Assembly: GCF_002803845.1 (NCBI RefSeq) | Contig: NZ_CP024985.1 | Coordinates: forward strand, 2,356,001 to 2,420,000 | DNA: 64,000 bases | Direction of reading: 5' to 3' | Source of the DNA: Streptomyces lavendulae subsp. lavendulae | GTDB taxonomy: Bacteria > Actinomycetota > Actinomycetes > Streptomycetales > Streptomycetaceae | In this document: positions 1 to 11,228 of the stretch, one piece after another | Layout: every line of letters starts with the position of its first letter | Position numbering within the stretch: the stretch's first letter is position 1 | Notes under the pieces: model-generated | Told to the model about the DNA's origin: nothing | Seen by the model: only the letters and a program-made list of their open reading frames with translations | The model's database searches: none | Made by a program: the position numbers and the translations under genes

Positions 1-509
1 AGGATCAGCCCCTGGTAGCTGTTGAGCATGTCGAGCCGCTTGACCATGAAGAACAGCGGGACGAGCGCCAGGAAGACGGGGAACATGGCCCCGCTGACGA
101 AGAAGTAGTAGATGAGGCGGTTCCCCCGGAAGGGGTACCGGGCCAGCACGTAGGCGGCCATCGAGCCGAGCAGCATCGTCAGCGGGACCGAGAACACCAT
201 CACGATCACCGTGTTGGCGAAGTAGTCGCCGATGCCCTTGTCCCAGGCGCGGACGAAGGCGTCGAAGTGCCAGTTGGAGGGCCAGCCGAGGGCCGATCCG
301 CCGATCTGGGAGTCGGTCTTGAAGGAGCCGAGCATCAGCCAGAACAGCGGCAGGACGATCAGTATCGCCCAGACGGCCAGGAAGCCGTGGGAGAAGACGT
401 TGAGCGCCGTTCCGTCGGAGCGGCGGCCGCCGCCCTCCCCGGTCCGGCGGCCGCTGCCCCCGGACCGCTGCGCCCCGGCCTCGCCGGGCGCCTTGATCAC
501 TGTGGTCAT
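1..509 (-). CDS. ngcG: Carbohydrate ABC transporter permease (NgcG-like), 3' end outside window
   Basis: Inner-membrane permease of a sugar ABC importer, MalG type. Only the first ~169 residues are visible; the gene runs off the left edge. The N-terminal ~35 residues are Gly/Arg/Ser-rich and cytoplasmic, followed by a first membrane segment (ALNVFSHGFLAVWAIL) and a loop containing LMLGSFKT, typical of the second permease of these systems. It starts 12 bp after the stop of the first permease gene, so it is translated as the third gene of ngcE-ngcF-ngcG. The specificity (N-acetylglucosamine and chitobiose) is inferred from the binding protein upstream, not from this fragment. The permease family is nearly certain; the Ngc assignment rests on operon context. 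Confidence 0.85.
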   Translation of the reverse strand, partial: MTTVIKAPGEAGAQRSGGSGRRTGEGGGRRSDGTALNVFSHGFLAVWAILIVLPLFWLMLGSFKTDSQIGGSALGWPSNWHFDAFVRAWDKGIGDYFANTVIVMVFSVPLTMLLGSMAAYVLARYPFRGNRLIYYFFVSGAMFPVFLALVPLFFMVKRLDMLNSYQGLI

Positions 510-521
510 GGTGTCTCCCGC

Positions 522-1466
522 TCAGAACTCGATGCGCTCGCGGCGGGTGGCGCGCAGCGTGACGACGGACAGGATCATGGTGAGCACCAGCATGACCACG
601 CCCATGGCGCAGGCGTATCCGCTCTTGCCGAAGTAGAGGAAGTTGCGCATCAGCACGGTCGCCATGACCTCGCTGTGGTGGTCCGGCCCGCCGCCGAACG
701 AGCCGGAGGTCATGGTCGACACCAGGACGAACATGTCCATCGCGGCGATGCCCAGGTAGACCGCCGAGGTCTGTACGGAGTCCCAGAGCAGGGGCAGCGT
801 GACCTTGACGAAGGTCTGGGCCCGGCCGGCGCCGTCCAGCAGGGCGGCCTCGTAGATGTCCTTGGGCACGGACTGCATGGCCGCGGAGAAGAGCACCAGG
901 TAGAAGCCGACGCCGTGCCAGACCACCACGAGCAGCAGGCACCAGAGCACCAGGTTCGGCTCGTTGAGCCATTCGACCGGGTGCGCCGGGTCGACCAGGC
1001 CCAGCCCGATGAGGAAGCCGTTGAGCAGGCCGCCCTCGTCGCTGCGGTACACGGCGCCGAAGAGGACCGCGAGGATGGCGAGGGAGAGGACCTGGGGGAA
1101 GAAGTAGACGATCTTGTAGAAGGCGGAGCCCCGGACCCCGCGGACACCGCCCGCCCCGCTGCGCCCTCCCGCGTTCACCATGAAGGCGAAGAAGAGGGCG
1201 AGCAGGATGGTCAGCGTCGGGACGAACACCAGGAGCAGCAGGTTGTGCCACAGGGCGCCGAGGAAGACCTCGTCCTTCATCAGGGCCGTGTAGTTGTCCA
1301 GGCCGATGAAGCCGAACGTCGGCGACTGGCCGGACCAGTTGGTGAAGGAGTAGCCGAACGTCTGGATGTACGGCCAGATGACGAAGGTCAGGTACAGCGC
1401 GAGGGGCAGGACGAGGAAACCGGCGATGAAGCCGACCCGCCCTCTGCTCGTGGCTACTTGGCTCAT
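522..1466 (-). CDS. ngcF: Carbohydrate ABC transporter permease NgcF
   Basis: First membrane permease of the importer, 314 residues, MalF type. A short cytoplasmic N-terminus is followed by a membrane helix (FIAGFLVLPLALYLTFVIW) and about five more. The conserved cytoplasmic EAA loop is visible as EAALLDGAGRAQTFVKVTLP, which docks on the ATPase. No ATPase gene lies nearby, as is usual for Streptomyces sugar importers that share the MsiK ATPase. The gene follows ngcE by 25 bp and precedes ngcG by 12 bp. The family is certain; the substrate is inferred from ngcE. Confidence 0.88.
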   Translation of the reverse strand: MSQVATSRGRVGFIAGFLVLPLALYLTFVIWPYIQTFGYSFTNWSGQSPTFGFIGLDNYTALMKDEVFLGALWHNLLLLVFVPTLTILLALFFAFMVNAGGRSGAGGVRGVRGSAFYKIVYFFPQVLSLAILAVLFGAVYRSDEGGLLNGFLIGLGLVDPAHPVEWLNEPNLVLWCLLLVVVWHGVGFYLVLFSAAMQSVPKDIYEAALLDGAGRAQTFVKVTLPLLWDSVQTSAVYLGIAAMDMFVLVSTMTSGSFGGGPDHHSEVMATVLMRNFLYFGKSGYACAMGVVMLVLTMILSVVTLRATRRERIEF

Positions 1467-1491
1467 GGGTGTCCGTCCCTGGGACGCGGTG

Positions 1492-2925
1492 TCAGCTGCG
1501 GTGGTTGTTCTTGGCGTTCGGGTCCTTGGCGGCCTTGTCTACCGCAGCCTGGGCCCGCTTGATCCACTCCTTTGGCTGGATCCGCTTGGCCATCAGCTCA
1601 TTGGACGCGTCCTGGATCTCGGTGTCCATCGCGCTGTACCAGTCGGGGTACAGGTAATTGAAGGTGTTGTCCCCGGCCGCCTTGAGCGCCGTCACGGCCG
1701 ACTGGGTGCCCGGCCGCAGCTTGACCTTGGGGTCCACGCCGTCCTTGACCACGGTGAGCGAGTTGGCCTGCTGGGCGAAGAGCGTGGACCATTCGCGGGA
1801 GAGCATCGACCGGACGAACTCCAGGCCGCCGGCCTTGTTGGCCGCCTTCTCCGGGACGATGAAGGGCTCGCCCGCACCCGCCCGGATGGCCTCGAAGGGC
1901 AGCTTGCTGTCGGCGAGCAGCGGGACCGGCAGGAACTGCATGTCGAAGTCGTCGGGGGTCTGCTTGAGCTGCTCGTTCTCCAGCCAGGAGCCCGAGGGGA
2001 TGAAGGCCGCCTTGTACTGGTTCCAGGCGGTCTGCGACTCCGTGTGGGTGAGGCCGTTGGTGCCCGGCATCAGCAGGTCCTTCTCGACCACCTCGTACAC
2101 GGCCTCGACCGCGGCAAGGGCGGCGGCGTTGCCCTCGAAGGCGTTCGGCTCCAGGTTGTCGATGGCCTTCATCGCCTCCAGACCGCCCTTCTTGGCGATC
2201 AGGTCCATGATGACGACGTTGATGTAGTACGGGTACTTGCCCTGGTGGGCGAGGCCGCCGAGGCCGGCGTCCTTGGCCTTCTTGCAGACGTCGAGGAACT
2301 CGTCCCAGGTCTTGGGCGCCGTCCAGCCCTTCTCCTTGAAGAGCTTGCCGGAGTACCAGAGGCCGAACACCGTGTAGACGTAGTTGAGGGCGACGAACTT
2401 GCCGCCCTGCATGCCCTGCTCGACGGTGCCCGCGATCAGCGTGTCCCGGACCTTCTTGGACGGGTCGTCGAGCGAGGGGGCGTCGAGCACCGGGGCGAGG
2501 TCGGCGAGCTGACCGGCCTTGGCGAGGACGTCCAGCTTGATCTTCTGGGCGCCGGAGTCGTCGACCACGTCCGGCGGGGTGCCGCCGTTGAAGCGGGTCT
2601 GCAGCTTTCCGGTGATCTCCTGGGTGCCCAGGTGGCTGCTGGTGGTGCCCCACTTCTTGTCGAAGGCGGCCTCCCAGGCCTTCGCGTAGTCGTCGCCGAA
2701 GCCCCCCTTGAAGACGACGACGTCGAGCTTGCCGCCCTTGGCGACGCCGAAGGGGTTCTCCTTGGTCACCGCCGCCTTGTCCGGGCCCTTGGTGGAGCCG
2801 TCCTCACCGCCGGAGGCGCAGGCGGACAGGAAGCTCATCGTCGGTACCGTGATCAGTCCGAGTGCGGCCGAGCGCTTGATCAGATCGCGGCGGCCGAGGC
2901 CCTCACCAGTGGATCCCATGCTCAT
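1492..2925 (-). CDS. ngcE: N-acetylglucosamine/diacetylchitobiose-binding lipoprotein NgcE
   Basis: Extracellular solute-binding lipoprotein, ~477 residues, that delivers GlcNAc and (GlcNAc)2 to NgcFG. The N-terminus carries a twin-arginine motif (GRRDLIKRS) and a lipobox ending in LSAC, so it is probably exported by Tat and lipidated. The mature part matches my memory of Streptomyces NgcE closely (for example GGFGDDYAKAWEA, HQGKYPYYINV, NTFNYLYPDWYSAMD). I chose the start at 2925, behind GAAGG; an ATG at 2919 is equally possible, giving 475 residues. The gene leads the operon and has a DasR-like palindrome about 130 bp upstream. Confidence 0.88.
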   Translation of the reverse strand: MSMGSTGEGLGRRDLIKRSAALGLITVPTMSFLSACASGGEDGSTKGPDKAAVTKENPFGVAKGGKLDVVVFKGGFGDDYAKAWEAAFDKKWGTTSSHLGTQEITGKLQTRFNGGTPPDVVDDSGAQKIKLDVLAKAGQLADLAPVLDAPSLDDPSKKVRDTLIAGTVEQGMQGGKFVALNYVYTVFGLWYSGKLFKEKGWTAPKTWDEFLDVCKKAKDAGLGGLAHQGKYPYYINVVIMDLIAKKGGLEAMKAIDNLEPNAFEGNAAALAAVEAVYEVVEKDLLMPGTNGLTHTESQTAWNQYKAAFIPSGSWLENEQLKQTPDDFDMQFLPVPLLADSKLPFEAIRAGAGEPFIVPEKAANKAGGLEFVRSMLSREWSTLFAQQANSLTVVKDGVDPKVKLRPGTQSAVTALKAAGDNTFNYLYPDWYSAMDTEIQDASNELMAKRIQPKEWIKRAQAAVDKAAKDPNAKNNHRS

Positions 2926-3053
2926 GTCCTCGCCTTCGTCAGAAGTGTGAAGGAGGCCGGGAAACACGGCCGTTGCCGTGCATGCGGACGCGCCGCAGGT
3001 CCCCGCCCGTCCCCCGGTCCGGAGCCGCTCGTGGCGCGGTGGGCCGGACGCGC

Positions 3054-3069
3054 ACAGGTATAGTCCACT
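3054..3069. promoter_or_regulatory. DasR-responsive element (dre)-like palindrome upstream of ngcE
   Basis: Read on the minus strand the 16-mer is AGTGGACTATACCTGT. It matches 12 of 16 positions of the dre consensus AGTGGTCTAGACCACT as I remember it. It lies ~130 bp before the ngcE start. DasR is the GntR-family repressor of chitin and GlcNAc genes that is relieved by GlcN-6-P, so the site fits the transporter's job. Confidence 0.6.
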
Positions 3070-3162
3070 TCCGTTCGTGTGAGCAAGATCATGCACACGG
3101 TTGTCCGTCAGCTTTTCCGAGTTGAGACCTCCCCGAAACCTGGCTTCCGGCCAAATAAGCGA

Positions 3163-3197
3163 AAGGGCCGTACCCCCTCGTCGGGGATACGGCCCTT
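3163..3197 (-). terminator. Rho-independent terminator of acnA
   Basis: Ten-base arms AAGGGCCGTA and TACGGCCCTT enclose a second C/G-rich inner stem. On the minus strand the hairpin is followed by a T-rich run (TTTCGCTTATTT). It begins 30 bp after the acnA stop. Confidence 0.8.
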
Positions 3198-3226
3198 CGG
3201 TGCCGCCGGAATCAGCGGCCGCGGGT

Positions 3227-6031
<2,805 letters not shown>

Positions 6032-6074
6032 GTAACCCTTACCAGCGGGACGGCTGCGGTACGTCTTGGGCAGA

Positions 6075-6092
6075 TATCTCGATGTCGAGATA
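6075..6092. promoter_or_regulatory. Perfect-arm palindrome TATCTCGA-TG-TCGAGATA, TamR/PecS (MarR)-type
   Basis: Eight-base perfect arms surround a 2-bp centre, just after the LacI-gene stop and ~135 bp upstream of acnA. This form of palindrome is bound by MarR-family PecS/TamR regulators. TamR of S. coelicolor is reported to control aconitase in response to citrate and trans-aconitate. The match is by pattern and context only. Confidence 0.5.
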
Positions 6093-6095
6093 ACT

Positions 6096-7127
6096 CTAGT
6101 ACATGAGAGGGGCCAGGGACGAGGCACGCACCCTCAGCCCCGCCGGGACCGTCAGCCGGCCAGGCGATTCCGCATGCCCGGATTCGATCAACTTGACCAG
6201 GGACGAAACCGCCGATTCGGCGATCCGCTCCGGATCGAAGGTGACGGTGGTCACGGAGGGTTCGTTCTCGGCGTACCCCGGATCCTCGCTGGCGCACACC
6301 AGCAGCAGCCCGTCCTCCGCCGGGCCTCCACCGGGAATCCGGATGCCGTGGCGCGCGGCGGCGGCCAGCACCTGCCTGCCTCCCGGGTCGTACACGCAGT
6401 AGACGGCGTCGGGCCGTTCCGGCCCCGCGAACGCGGCGTCGAAGGCGTGCCCGGCCGCGTCGTTGGGGTCGAAGGCGACGACGAGCGGGCTCCGCCCCCG
6501 CTCGGCGCACCACTGTTCATAGGCCGACGTGACGGCCCCGGTGTAGAACTCGCGGCCGTAGCCCGCGTGCAGCGCGATCCGCCGGGCGCCGGAGGCCGCG
6601 AGGTGGTCGAGCACCTCGCGGGTGGTGGCGGTGTGGTCGTTGTCCACCCACACGTCCCCCGGGCGGGGATCGACGGGGGGCCCGTCGAAGACCACCGGCA
6701 GGCCGCGCGCCCGCAGGGCCCGCAGCACCGGATCGCCGGCCGGGCTGTCGAGCAGCAGGATCCCGTCGACCGCCAGGGTGTGCCACAGCGGCTCGGCGCC
6801 CCGGTCGGCGGGGAGCGTGGTCAGGGCGTACCCGTGGGCGTGCGCGGCCGAGGTGGCGGCGATGAGCAGCCGGGAGAAGTAGGCGATCCGCGCGAAGTCC
6901 CAGGCGAACCCCGCGTACGTGGTCACCGCGATGCCGATGCTGCGGCTGTGCGGGCCGCGCCGGGCCCCGTACCCGAGCGCCCCGGCCACCTCGCGCACCC
7001 GGCGGCGGGTGGACTCGCCGAGGCGGCCGGTGCCGTTGAGCGCGTGCGAGACGGTCGCGGTGGAGACCTCGGCGGCGCGGGCGATGTCGGCGAGGGTCGG
7101 GCCGGGAACGGGCGCGGGTGCGGGCAT
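6096..7127 (-). CDS. LacI-family transcriptional regulator
   Basis: DNA-binding repressor of about 343 residues. The N-terminal HTH and hinge are clear (TLADIARAAEVSTATVSHAL), followed by a periplasmic-binding-protein-like sensor domain. In place of the usual sugar-binding residues I cannot identify a ligand. The start is uncertain. I take the ATG at 7127, which leaves a palindrome at 7203-7218 in the shared intergenic region. An upstream TTG (7220) and GTG (~7162) are in frame but have no ribosome-binding site and would add a Pro-rich leader. The gene is divergent from the exported amidohydrolase, which is its most likely target besides itself. Confidence 0.85.
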   Translation of the reverse strand: MPAPAPVPGPTLADIARAAEVSTATVSHALNGTGRLGESTRRRVREVAGALGYGARRGPHSRSIGIAVTTYAGFAWDFARIAYFSRLLIAATSAAHAHGYALTTLPADRGAEPLWHTLAVDGILLLDSPAGDPVLRALRARGLPVVFDGPPVDPRPGDVWVDNDHTATTREVLDHLAASGARRIALHAGYGREFYTGAVTSAYEQWCAERGRSPLVVAFDPNDAAGHAFDAAFAGPERPDAVYCVYDPGGRQVLAAAARHGIRIPGGGPAEDGLLLVCASEDPGYAENEPSVTTVTFDPERIAESAVSSLVKLIESGHAESPGRLTVPAGLRVRASSLAPLMY

Positions 7128-7202
7128 CGGGGAGGACGCGGGGCCCGGGACGGGGATGGGCACGGGGCCATCGTACGGATTTCGTCGCCCGGGACGGGTT
7201 CT

Positions 7203-7218
7203 GGTTAAGGCGTTAATC
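7203..7218. promoter_or_regulatory. Likely LacI-family operator between divergent genes
   Basis: GGTTAAGGCGTTAATC has half-sites GGTTAA and TTAATC (complement GATTAA) around a 4-bp GC centre. It lies ~38 bp before the amidohydrolase start and ~76 bp before the regulator start. It is AT-rich against a GC-rich background. Confidence 0.5.
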
Positions 7219-7255
7219 AATCAGCGTCCTGCCCACGCCAATGTTTGGAGTGCGC

Positions 7256-9241
7256 ATGCAGTCTTCTCCCACGCCCCGGCCCGCCCGGCCCGCCCGGTCC
7301 CCCTTGTCCCCCTTGTCCCCCTTGTCCCGTCGGGGGCTCCTCGCCGCCGCCGGGGCAGCGGGTGCGGCGGGCCTGCTGGGCGCGGGCCCCGCCGCGGCGG
7401 CGGCCGCCGCGTCCTCCGCTCCCTCCGCTCCCTCCGCTCCCTCCGGCGGACGCGGCTCGGCCGCCCTGGTGGTCCGCAACGCCTCGGTGTTCACCGGGAC
7501 CGGCCACCGGGAGCCCGTACGGGCCGTCGCGGTCGGACGGGACGGAAGGATCCTGGCCACCGGGACGGACGCGGCGCTGCGCCGGTACGTGGGCCGGGAC
7601 ACCGAGGTGGTCGACGCCGGCGGCAACACCGTGATGAGCGGCGTCCACGACGGCCACGTCCACCCGCTCGCCGCCGGGGAACGCTCGCTGTCCCCCTCGC
7701 TGGACGGCGCCGAGACCACCCGCGAGGAGCTGCTGGAGATCCTGACCGGCTTCCTCGCGGACACCGGCGGCCCCGCGGCCGAGCCCGACGGCTGGCTCGT
7801 GGTGGAGGACTGGAACCCGGTGGGGCTGCTGCCCACCGGCACCGAACCGCACCACTCGGTGCTGGACGCGCTCCCGACCCGCCGCCCGATCGCCCTCGTC
7901 GGCGGCGACGGGCACAACCTGTGGGCCAACCAGCGGGCCCTGGACATCGCCGGGATCACGGCGGCCACGCCCGACCCGGTCGGCGGCAAGGTGGTCAGGG
8001 ACGCCTCCGGGAAGCCCGCCGGCGTGCTCAAGGACGACGCGCAGGAGCTGGTGAAGCGGCACGTACCGGAGCACACTCCGGCCGAACGGCTCGCGGCGTG
8101 CGCCAAGGTGCTGGAGCTGGCGGCCGCCGCCGGGGTCACGACGATGATGGACGCCCTGGTGGGACGGCACGAGCTGGAGCTCTACCGGGCGCTCGCGGCG
8201 GCGGGCCGGCTGCCGCAGCGGATCGTGCCCGCGATCCGGCTCTCGGCGGAGCAGGCGAAGGACCCGGCGGGCTCGCTGGCGTACGCGCGCGGCCTGCGGC
8301 GGGAGTTCGAGGGGGTGCCGGGGCTCCGGTTCGGGATGATCAAGGTCTTCCTGGACGGGGTCATCGAGTACCCGGCGCAGACGGCCGCCCTGCTGGAGCC
8401 GTACCTCGACGGGCACGGGAAGCCGACCGCGAACCGGGGCGAGCTCTACACCTCGGCGGCCGACTACGGCCGGCTCAGCGCCGCCTTCAACCGGGCGGGC
8501 TGGCAGATGCACGCCCACGGACTCGGGGACCGGGCGGTGCGCGCCGCCCTGGACGGGTACGCGTACGCCCGCCGGGTGACGGGGCACCGGGACGCCCGCA
8601 ACGCGGTGGCCCACCTGCAGCTCGTGGACCCGGCCGACCTGCGGCGCTTCGCGCAGCTGGGCGTCGCGGCGTGCATGCAGCTCCAGTGGGCGACGAGCGA
8701 CGTCTGGACGCAGGAGGCGCTGCTCCCCTACATCGGTCCCCGGCGGCACCGGTGGATGTACCCGGCACACAGCCTGGAGAAGGCGGGCGCGCGGCTGACC
8801 GGCGGCTCCGACTGGCCGGTGGACGCCCTCCAGGTGTGGAACCAGCTGCGGACGGCGATCGACCGGCAGGGCGCCTCCGGGGCGGGCGATCTGTACCGGG
8901 AGGCCGAGGGTCTGAGCCGGGACTCGGCGCTGCGCATGCACACGTCGGGAACGGCGTGGCAACTGCGCCAGGAGGAGCTGACCGGCACGGTCGAGGCGGG
9001 CAAGGCGGCGGACCTGGTGGTGCTGGACCGGGACGTGACGCGCTGTCCGGTGGCCGACATCAGCGGGACGGGCGTACGGATGACCCTGGTCGGCGGCCGG
9101 GTGGTGCACGACGCCGACTCGGCGTCGGGGCGGGCGGCTTCGGCCCGCGCGGCCCGCGCCGCGGCGGCGGCCTCGCGGCCGGACGCGTACGCGACGGTCC
9201 ACGGGGGCGGCAAGGGCCGCCACCACTCCTGCGGGCACTGA
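7256..9241 (+). CDS. Tat-exported amidohydrolase (YtcJ-like, amidohydrolase 3 family)
   Basis: Metal-dependent hydrolase of 661 residues, probably exported. After a Ser-Pro-rich leader there is a twin-arginine signal (SRRGLLAAAGAAGAAG) with an Ala-rich cleavage region. The core shows the metal-binding HDGHVHPL motif early, KVFLDGVIEYP in the middle, MHAHGLGDRAV, and GGSDWPVD near the C-terminus, the usual layout of YtcJ-type enzymes. The natural substrate is unknown. The start at 7256 sits five bases after GGAG; an ATG at 7241 precedes that site and is not preferred. Two runs of three 9-bp repeats (about 7300-7327 and 7417-7443) encode the low-complexity PLS and SAP triplets. The gene is divergent from the LacI regulator. 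Confidence 0.85.
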   Translation: MQSSPTPRPARPARSPLSPLSPLSRRGLLAAAGAAGAAGLLGAGPAAAAAAASSAPSAPSAPSGGRGSAALVVRNASVFTGTGHREPVRAVAVGRDGRILATGTDAALRRYVGRDTEVVDAGGNTVMSGVHDGHVHPLAAGERSLSPSLDGAETTREELLEILTGFLADTGGPAAEPDGWLVVEDWNPVGLLPTGTEPHHSVLDALPTRRPIALVGGDGHNLWANQRALDIAGITAATPDPVGGKVVRDASGKPAGVLKDDAQELVKRHVPEHTPAERLAACAKVLELAAAAGVTTMMDALVGRHELELYRALAAAGRLPQRIVPAIRLSAEQAKDPAGSLAYARGLRREFEGVPGLRFGMIKVFLDGVIEYPAQTAALLEPYLDGHGKPTANRGELYTSAADYGRLSAAFNRAGWQMHAHGLGDRAVRAALDGYAYARRVTGHRDARNAVAHLQLVDPADLRRFAQLGVAACMQLQWATSDVWTQEALLPYIGPRRHRWMYPAHSLEKAGARLTGGSDWPVDALQVWNQLRTAIDRQGASGAGDLYREAEGLSRDSALRMHTSGTAWQLRQEELTGTVEAGKAADLVVLDRDVTRCPVADISGTGVRMTLVGGRVVHDADSASGRAASARAARAAAAASRPDAYATVHGGGKGRHHSCGH

Positions 9242-9258
9242 CCGAGGAGGGGGCGGGC

Positions 9259-9285
9259 GGGGCCGGGGCGCCCCGTCCCGGCCCC
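9259..9285 (+). terminator. Hairpin after the amidohydrolase gene
   Basis: Perfect 9-bp arms GGGGCCGGG and CCCGGCCCC with a 9-nt loop, 17 bp past the stop. There is no T-run, which is common in Streptomyces. Confidence 0.55.
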
Positions 9286-9529
9286 GGGCCGTAACCGCCG
9301 CCGGCGCCCCGCCGAACGGGCAGATGCTCACACATTGCCCTACACCCTCCCCCGCCCGGAACAACTGCCCGCCGAGGCCCGGGAAGGACGTCCGTCCCCT
9401 TTGTCCGCACCCGAGCGGAATGAGCCCACCCGGCCGCTCGGTCCGCCCGTCGCGCACCACGCACGCTCCGGCCCCACCATGGGAGCTGACGACCGATAAC
9501 ACCCGTTCGCCACACCCGGCGCGATCTCC

Positions 9530-9545
9530 ATCTCATATCTGAGAT
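9530..9545. promoter_or_regulatory. Palindrome at the murA-HTH promoter
   Basis: ATCTCATATCTGAGAT has perfect 6-base arms around TATC and ends 11 bp before the start of the XRE-MurA gene. It is a good candidate autoregulatory operator for the protein's own XRE domain. The rest of 9286-9529 holds no gene that I can support. Confidence 0.5.
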
Positions 9546-9556
9546 ACGGTGCACCC

Positions 9557-11086
9557 ATGGCAGACGACTACCTCGTACGCATCGGCAAGCTCATCCGTGA
9601 CGCCCGGCAGCACCGCGGCTGGACACAGAGTCAGCTCGCCGACGCACTCGGCACCAGCCAGAGCGCCGTGAACCGCATCGAACGCGGCAACCAGAACATC
9701 AGCCTTGAGATGATCGCCCGCATCGGGGAAGCCCTCGACAGCGAAATCGTCTCCCTGGGCTACGCCGGGCCGATGCACCTGCGCGTCGTGGGCGGCCGCC
9801 GCCTGTCCGGTGCCATCGACGTCAAGACGAGCAAGAACGCGTGCGTCGCCCTGCTGTGCGCCTCGCTCCTCAACAAGGGCCGTACGGTGCTGCGCCGGGT
9901 GGCGCGCATCGAGGAGGTCTACCGGCTCCTCGAAGTCCTGAACTCCATCGGTGTCCGCACCCGCTGGATCAACGAGGGCGTGGACCTGGAGATCGTCCCG
10001 CCGGCCCGTCTCGACATGGACGCCATGGACGCGGACGCGGCCCGCCGGACCCGCAGCATCATCATGTTCCTGGGCCCGCTGCTCCACCGGATGGACCACT
10101 TCCGCCTGCCGTACGCGGGCGGCTGCGACCTCGGCACCCGCACCATCGAGCCGCACATGATCGCCCTGCGCCGCTTCGGCCTGGACATCACCGCGACCGA
10201 GGGCATCTACCACGCGCAGGTCGAGGCCGGGGTCTCCCCCGACCGCCCGATCGTGCTGACCGAGCGCGGGGACACGGTCACCGAGAACGCCCTGCTGGCC
10301 GCGGCCCGCCACGACGGCGTCTCGGTCATCCGCAACGCCTCCTCCAACTACATGGTCCAGGACCTCTGCTTCTTCCTGGAGGCGCTGGGCGTCAAGGTCG
10401 AGGGCATCGGCACCACCACGCTCACCGTCCACGGCGTCCCCGTCATCGACGTCGACGTGGACTACTCCCCCTCCGAGGACCCGGTCGAGGCGATGAGCCT
10501 GCTCGCCGCCGCCGTGGTCACCGAGTCGGAACTGACGATCCGCCGGGTCCCGATCGAGTTCATGGAGATCGAGCTCGCGGTCCTGGAGGAGATGGGCCTC
10601 GACCACGACCGCTCGGCGGAGTACGTGGCCGACAACGGCCGCACCCGCCTGGTCGACCTCACGGTCCGCCCCTCCAAGCTCGAAGCACCGATCGACAAGA
10701 TCCACCCGATGCCCTTCCCCGGGCTGAACATCGACAACGTCCCGTTCTTCGCCGCCATCGCCGCGGTCGCCCAGGGTCAGACCCTGATCCACGACTGGGT
10801 GTACGACAACCGGGCCATCTACCTGACCGACCTCAACCGCCTCGGCGGCCGCCTCCAGCTCCTGGACCCGCACCGGGTCCTGGTCGAGGGCCCCACCCGC
10901 TGGCGCGCGGCCGAGATGATGTGCCCCCCGGCCCTCCGCCCGGCGGTGGTCGTCCTCCTCGCCATGATGGCGGCCGAGGGCACCTCGGTCCTGCGCAACG
11001 TCTACGTCATCAACCGCGGCTACGAGGAACTCGCCGAGCGCCTCAACTCCGTGGGCGCCCAGATCGAGATCTTCAGGGACATCTAG
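9557..11086 (+). CDS. murA: XRE helix-turn-helix / UDP-GlcNAc 1-carboxyvinyltransferase (MurA) fusion
   Basis: A 509-residue protein with two parts. Residues ~8-65 are an XRE DNA-binding domain (LIRDARQHRGWTQSQLADAL, then TSQSAVNRIERGNQNIS). Residues ~72-509 are a MurA/EPSP-synthase fold. MurA adds enolpyruvate to UDP-GlcNAc, the first committed step of peptidoglycan synthesis. Key residues appear kept: SKNA (the Lys-Asn pair), the loop GGCDLGTRT with the fosfomycin-target Cys and following Arg, and the catalytic Asp in LNIDNVPF. Streptomyces genomes usually carry a second, plain MurA, so this copy may be regulatory or specialised. No ribosome-binding site precedes the ATG, so it may be read from a leaderless mRNA. 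From memory, S. coelicolor has a similar gene next to acnA. Confidence 0.93.
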   Translation: MADDYLVRIGKLIRDARQHRGWTQSQLADALGTSQSAVNRIERGNQNISLEMIARIGEALDSEIVSLGYAGPMHLRVVGGRRLSGAIDVKTSKNACVALLCASLLNKGRTVLRRVARIEEVYRLLEVLNSIGVRTRWINEGVDLEIVPPARLDMDAMDADAARRTRSIIMFLGPLLHRMDHFRLPYAGGCDLGTRTIEPHMIALRRFGLDITATEGIYHAQVEAGVSPDRPIVLTERGDTVTENALLAAARHDGVSVIRNASSNYMVQDLCFFLEALGVKVEGIGTTTLTVHGVPVIDVDVDYSPSEDPVEAMSLLAAAVVTESELTIRRVPIEFMEIELAVLEEMGLDHDRSAEYVADNGRTRLVDLTVRPSKLEAPIDKIHPMPFPGLNIDNVPFFAAIAAVAQGQTLIHDWVYDNRAIYLTDLNRLGGRLQLLDPHRVLVEGPTRWRAAEMMCPPALRPAVVVLLAMMAAEGTSVLRNVYVINRGYEELAERLNSVGAQIEIFRDI

Positions 11087-11142
11087 ACCGGTCCGGCACC
11101 CCCGGCCCCGCGCACCGGCGCAGGGCCGGGGGACGGTCCGGT
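11087..11142 (+). terminator. Long hairpin after murA
   Basis: A stem starting directly after the stop codon: ACCGGTCCG and CCCCCGGCCC pair with GGGCCGGGGG and CGGTCCGGT, with one mismatch and a small bulge. It separates murA from the NRPS gene. Confidence 0.65.
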
Positions 11143-11228
11143 ATAGCCCTCTCATAAGCCCCCCTCCGCACGATCGGGATCCGTGTGCCGTCCGGCACGC
11201 GCGACGGCCCCAGTGCGAAGAGGGAAAC

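Noticed and set aside
267..1562. Plus-strand ORFs antisense to the ngc permease genes
   Set aside because: Highly charged Glu/Arg/Asp/Gly-rich frames (here and opposite acnA) that are shadows of the permease and aconitase genes.
7300..7443. Nine-bp direct repeats in the amidohydrolase leader as a possible phase-variable tract
   Set aside because: They encode in-frame Ser-Pro-Leu and Ser-Ala-Pro triplets in a disordered leader; copy changes would not shift the frame, so phase variation is unlikely.
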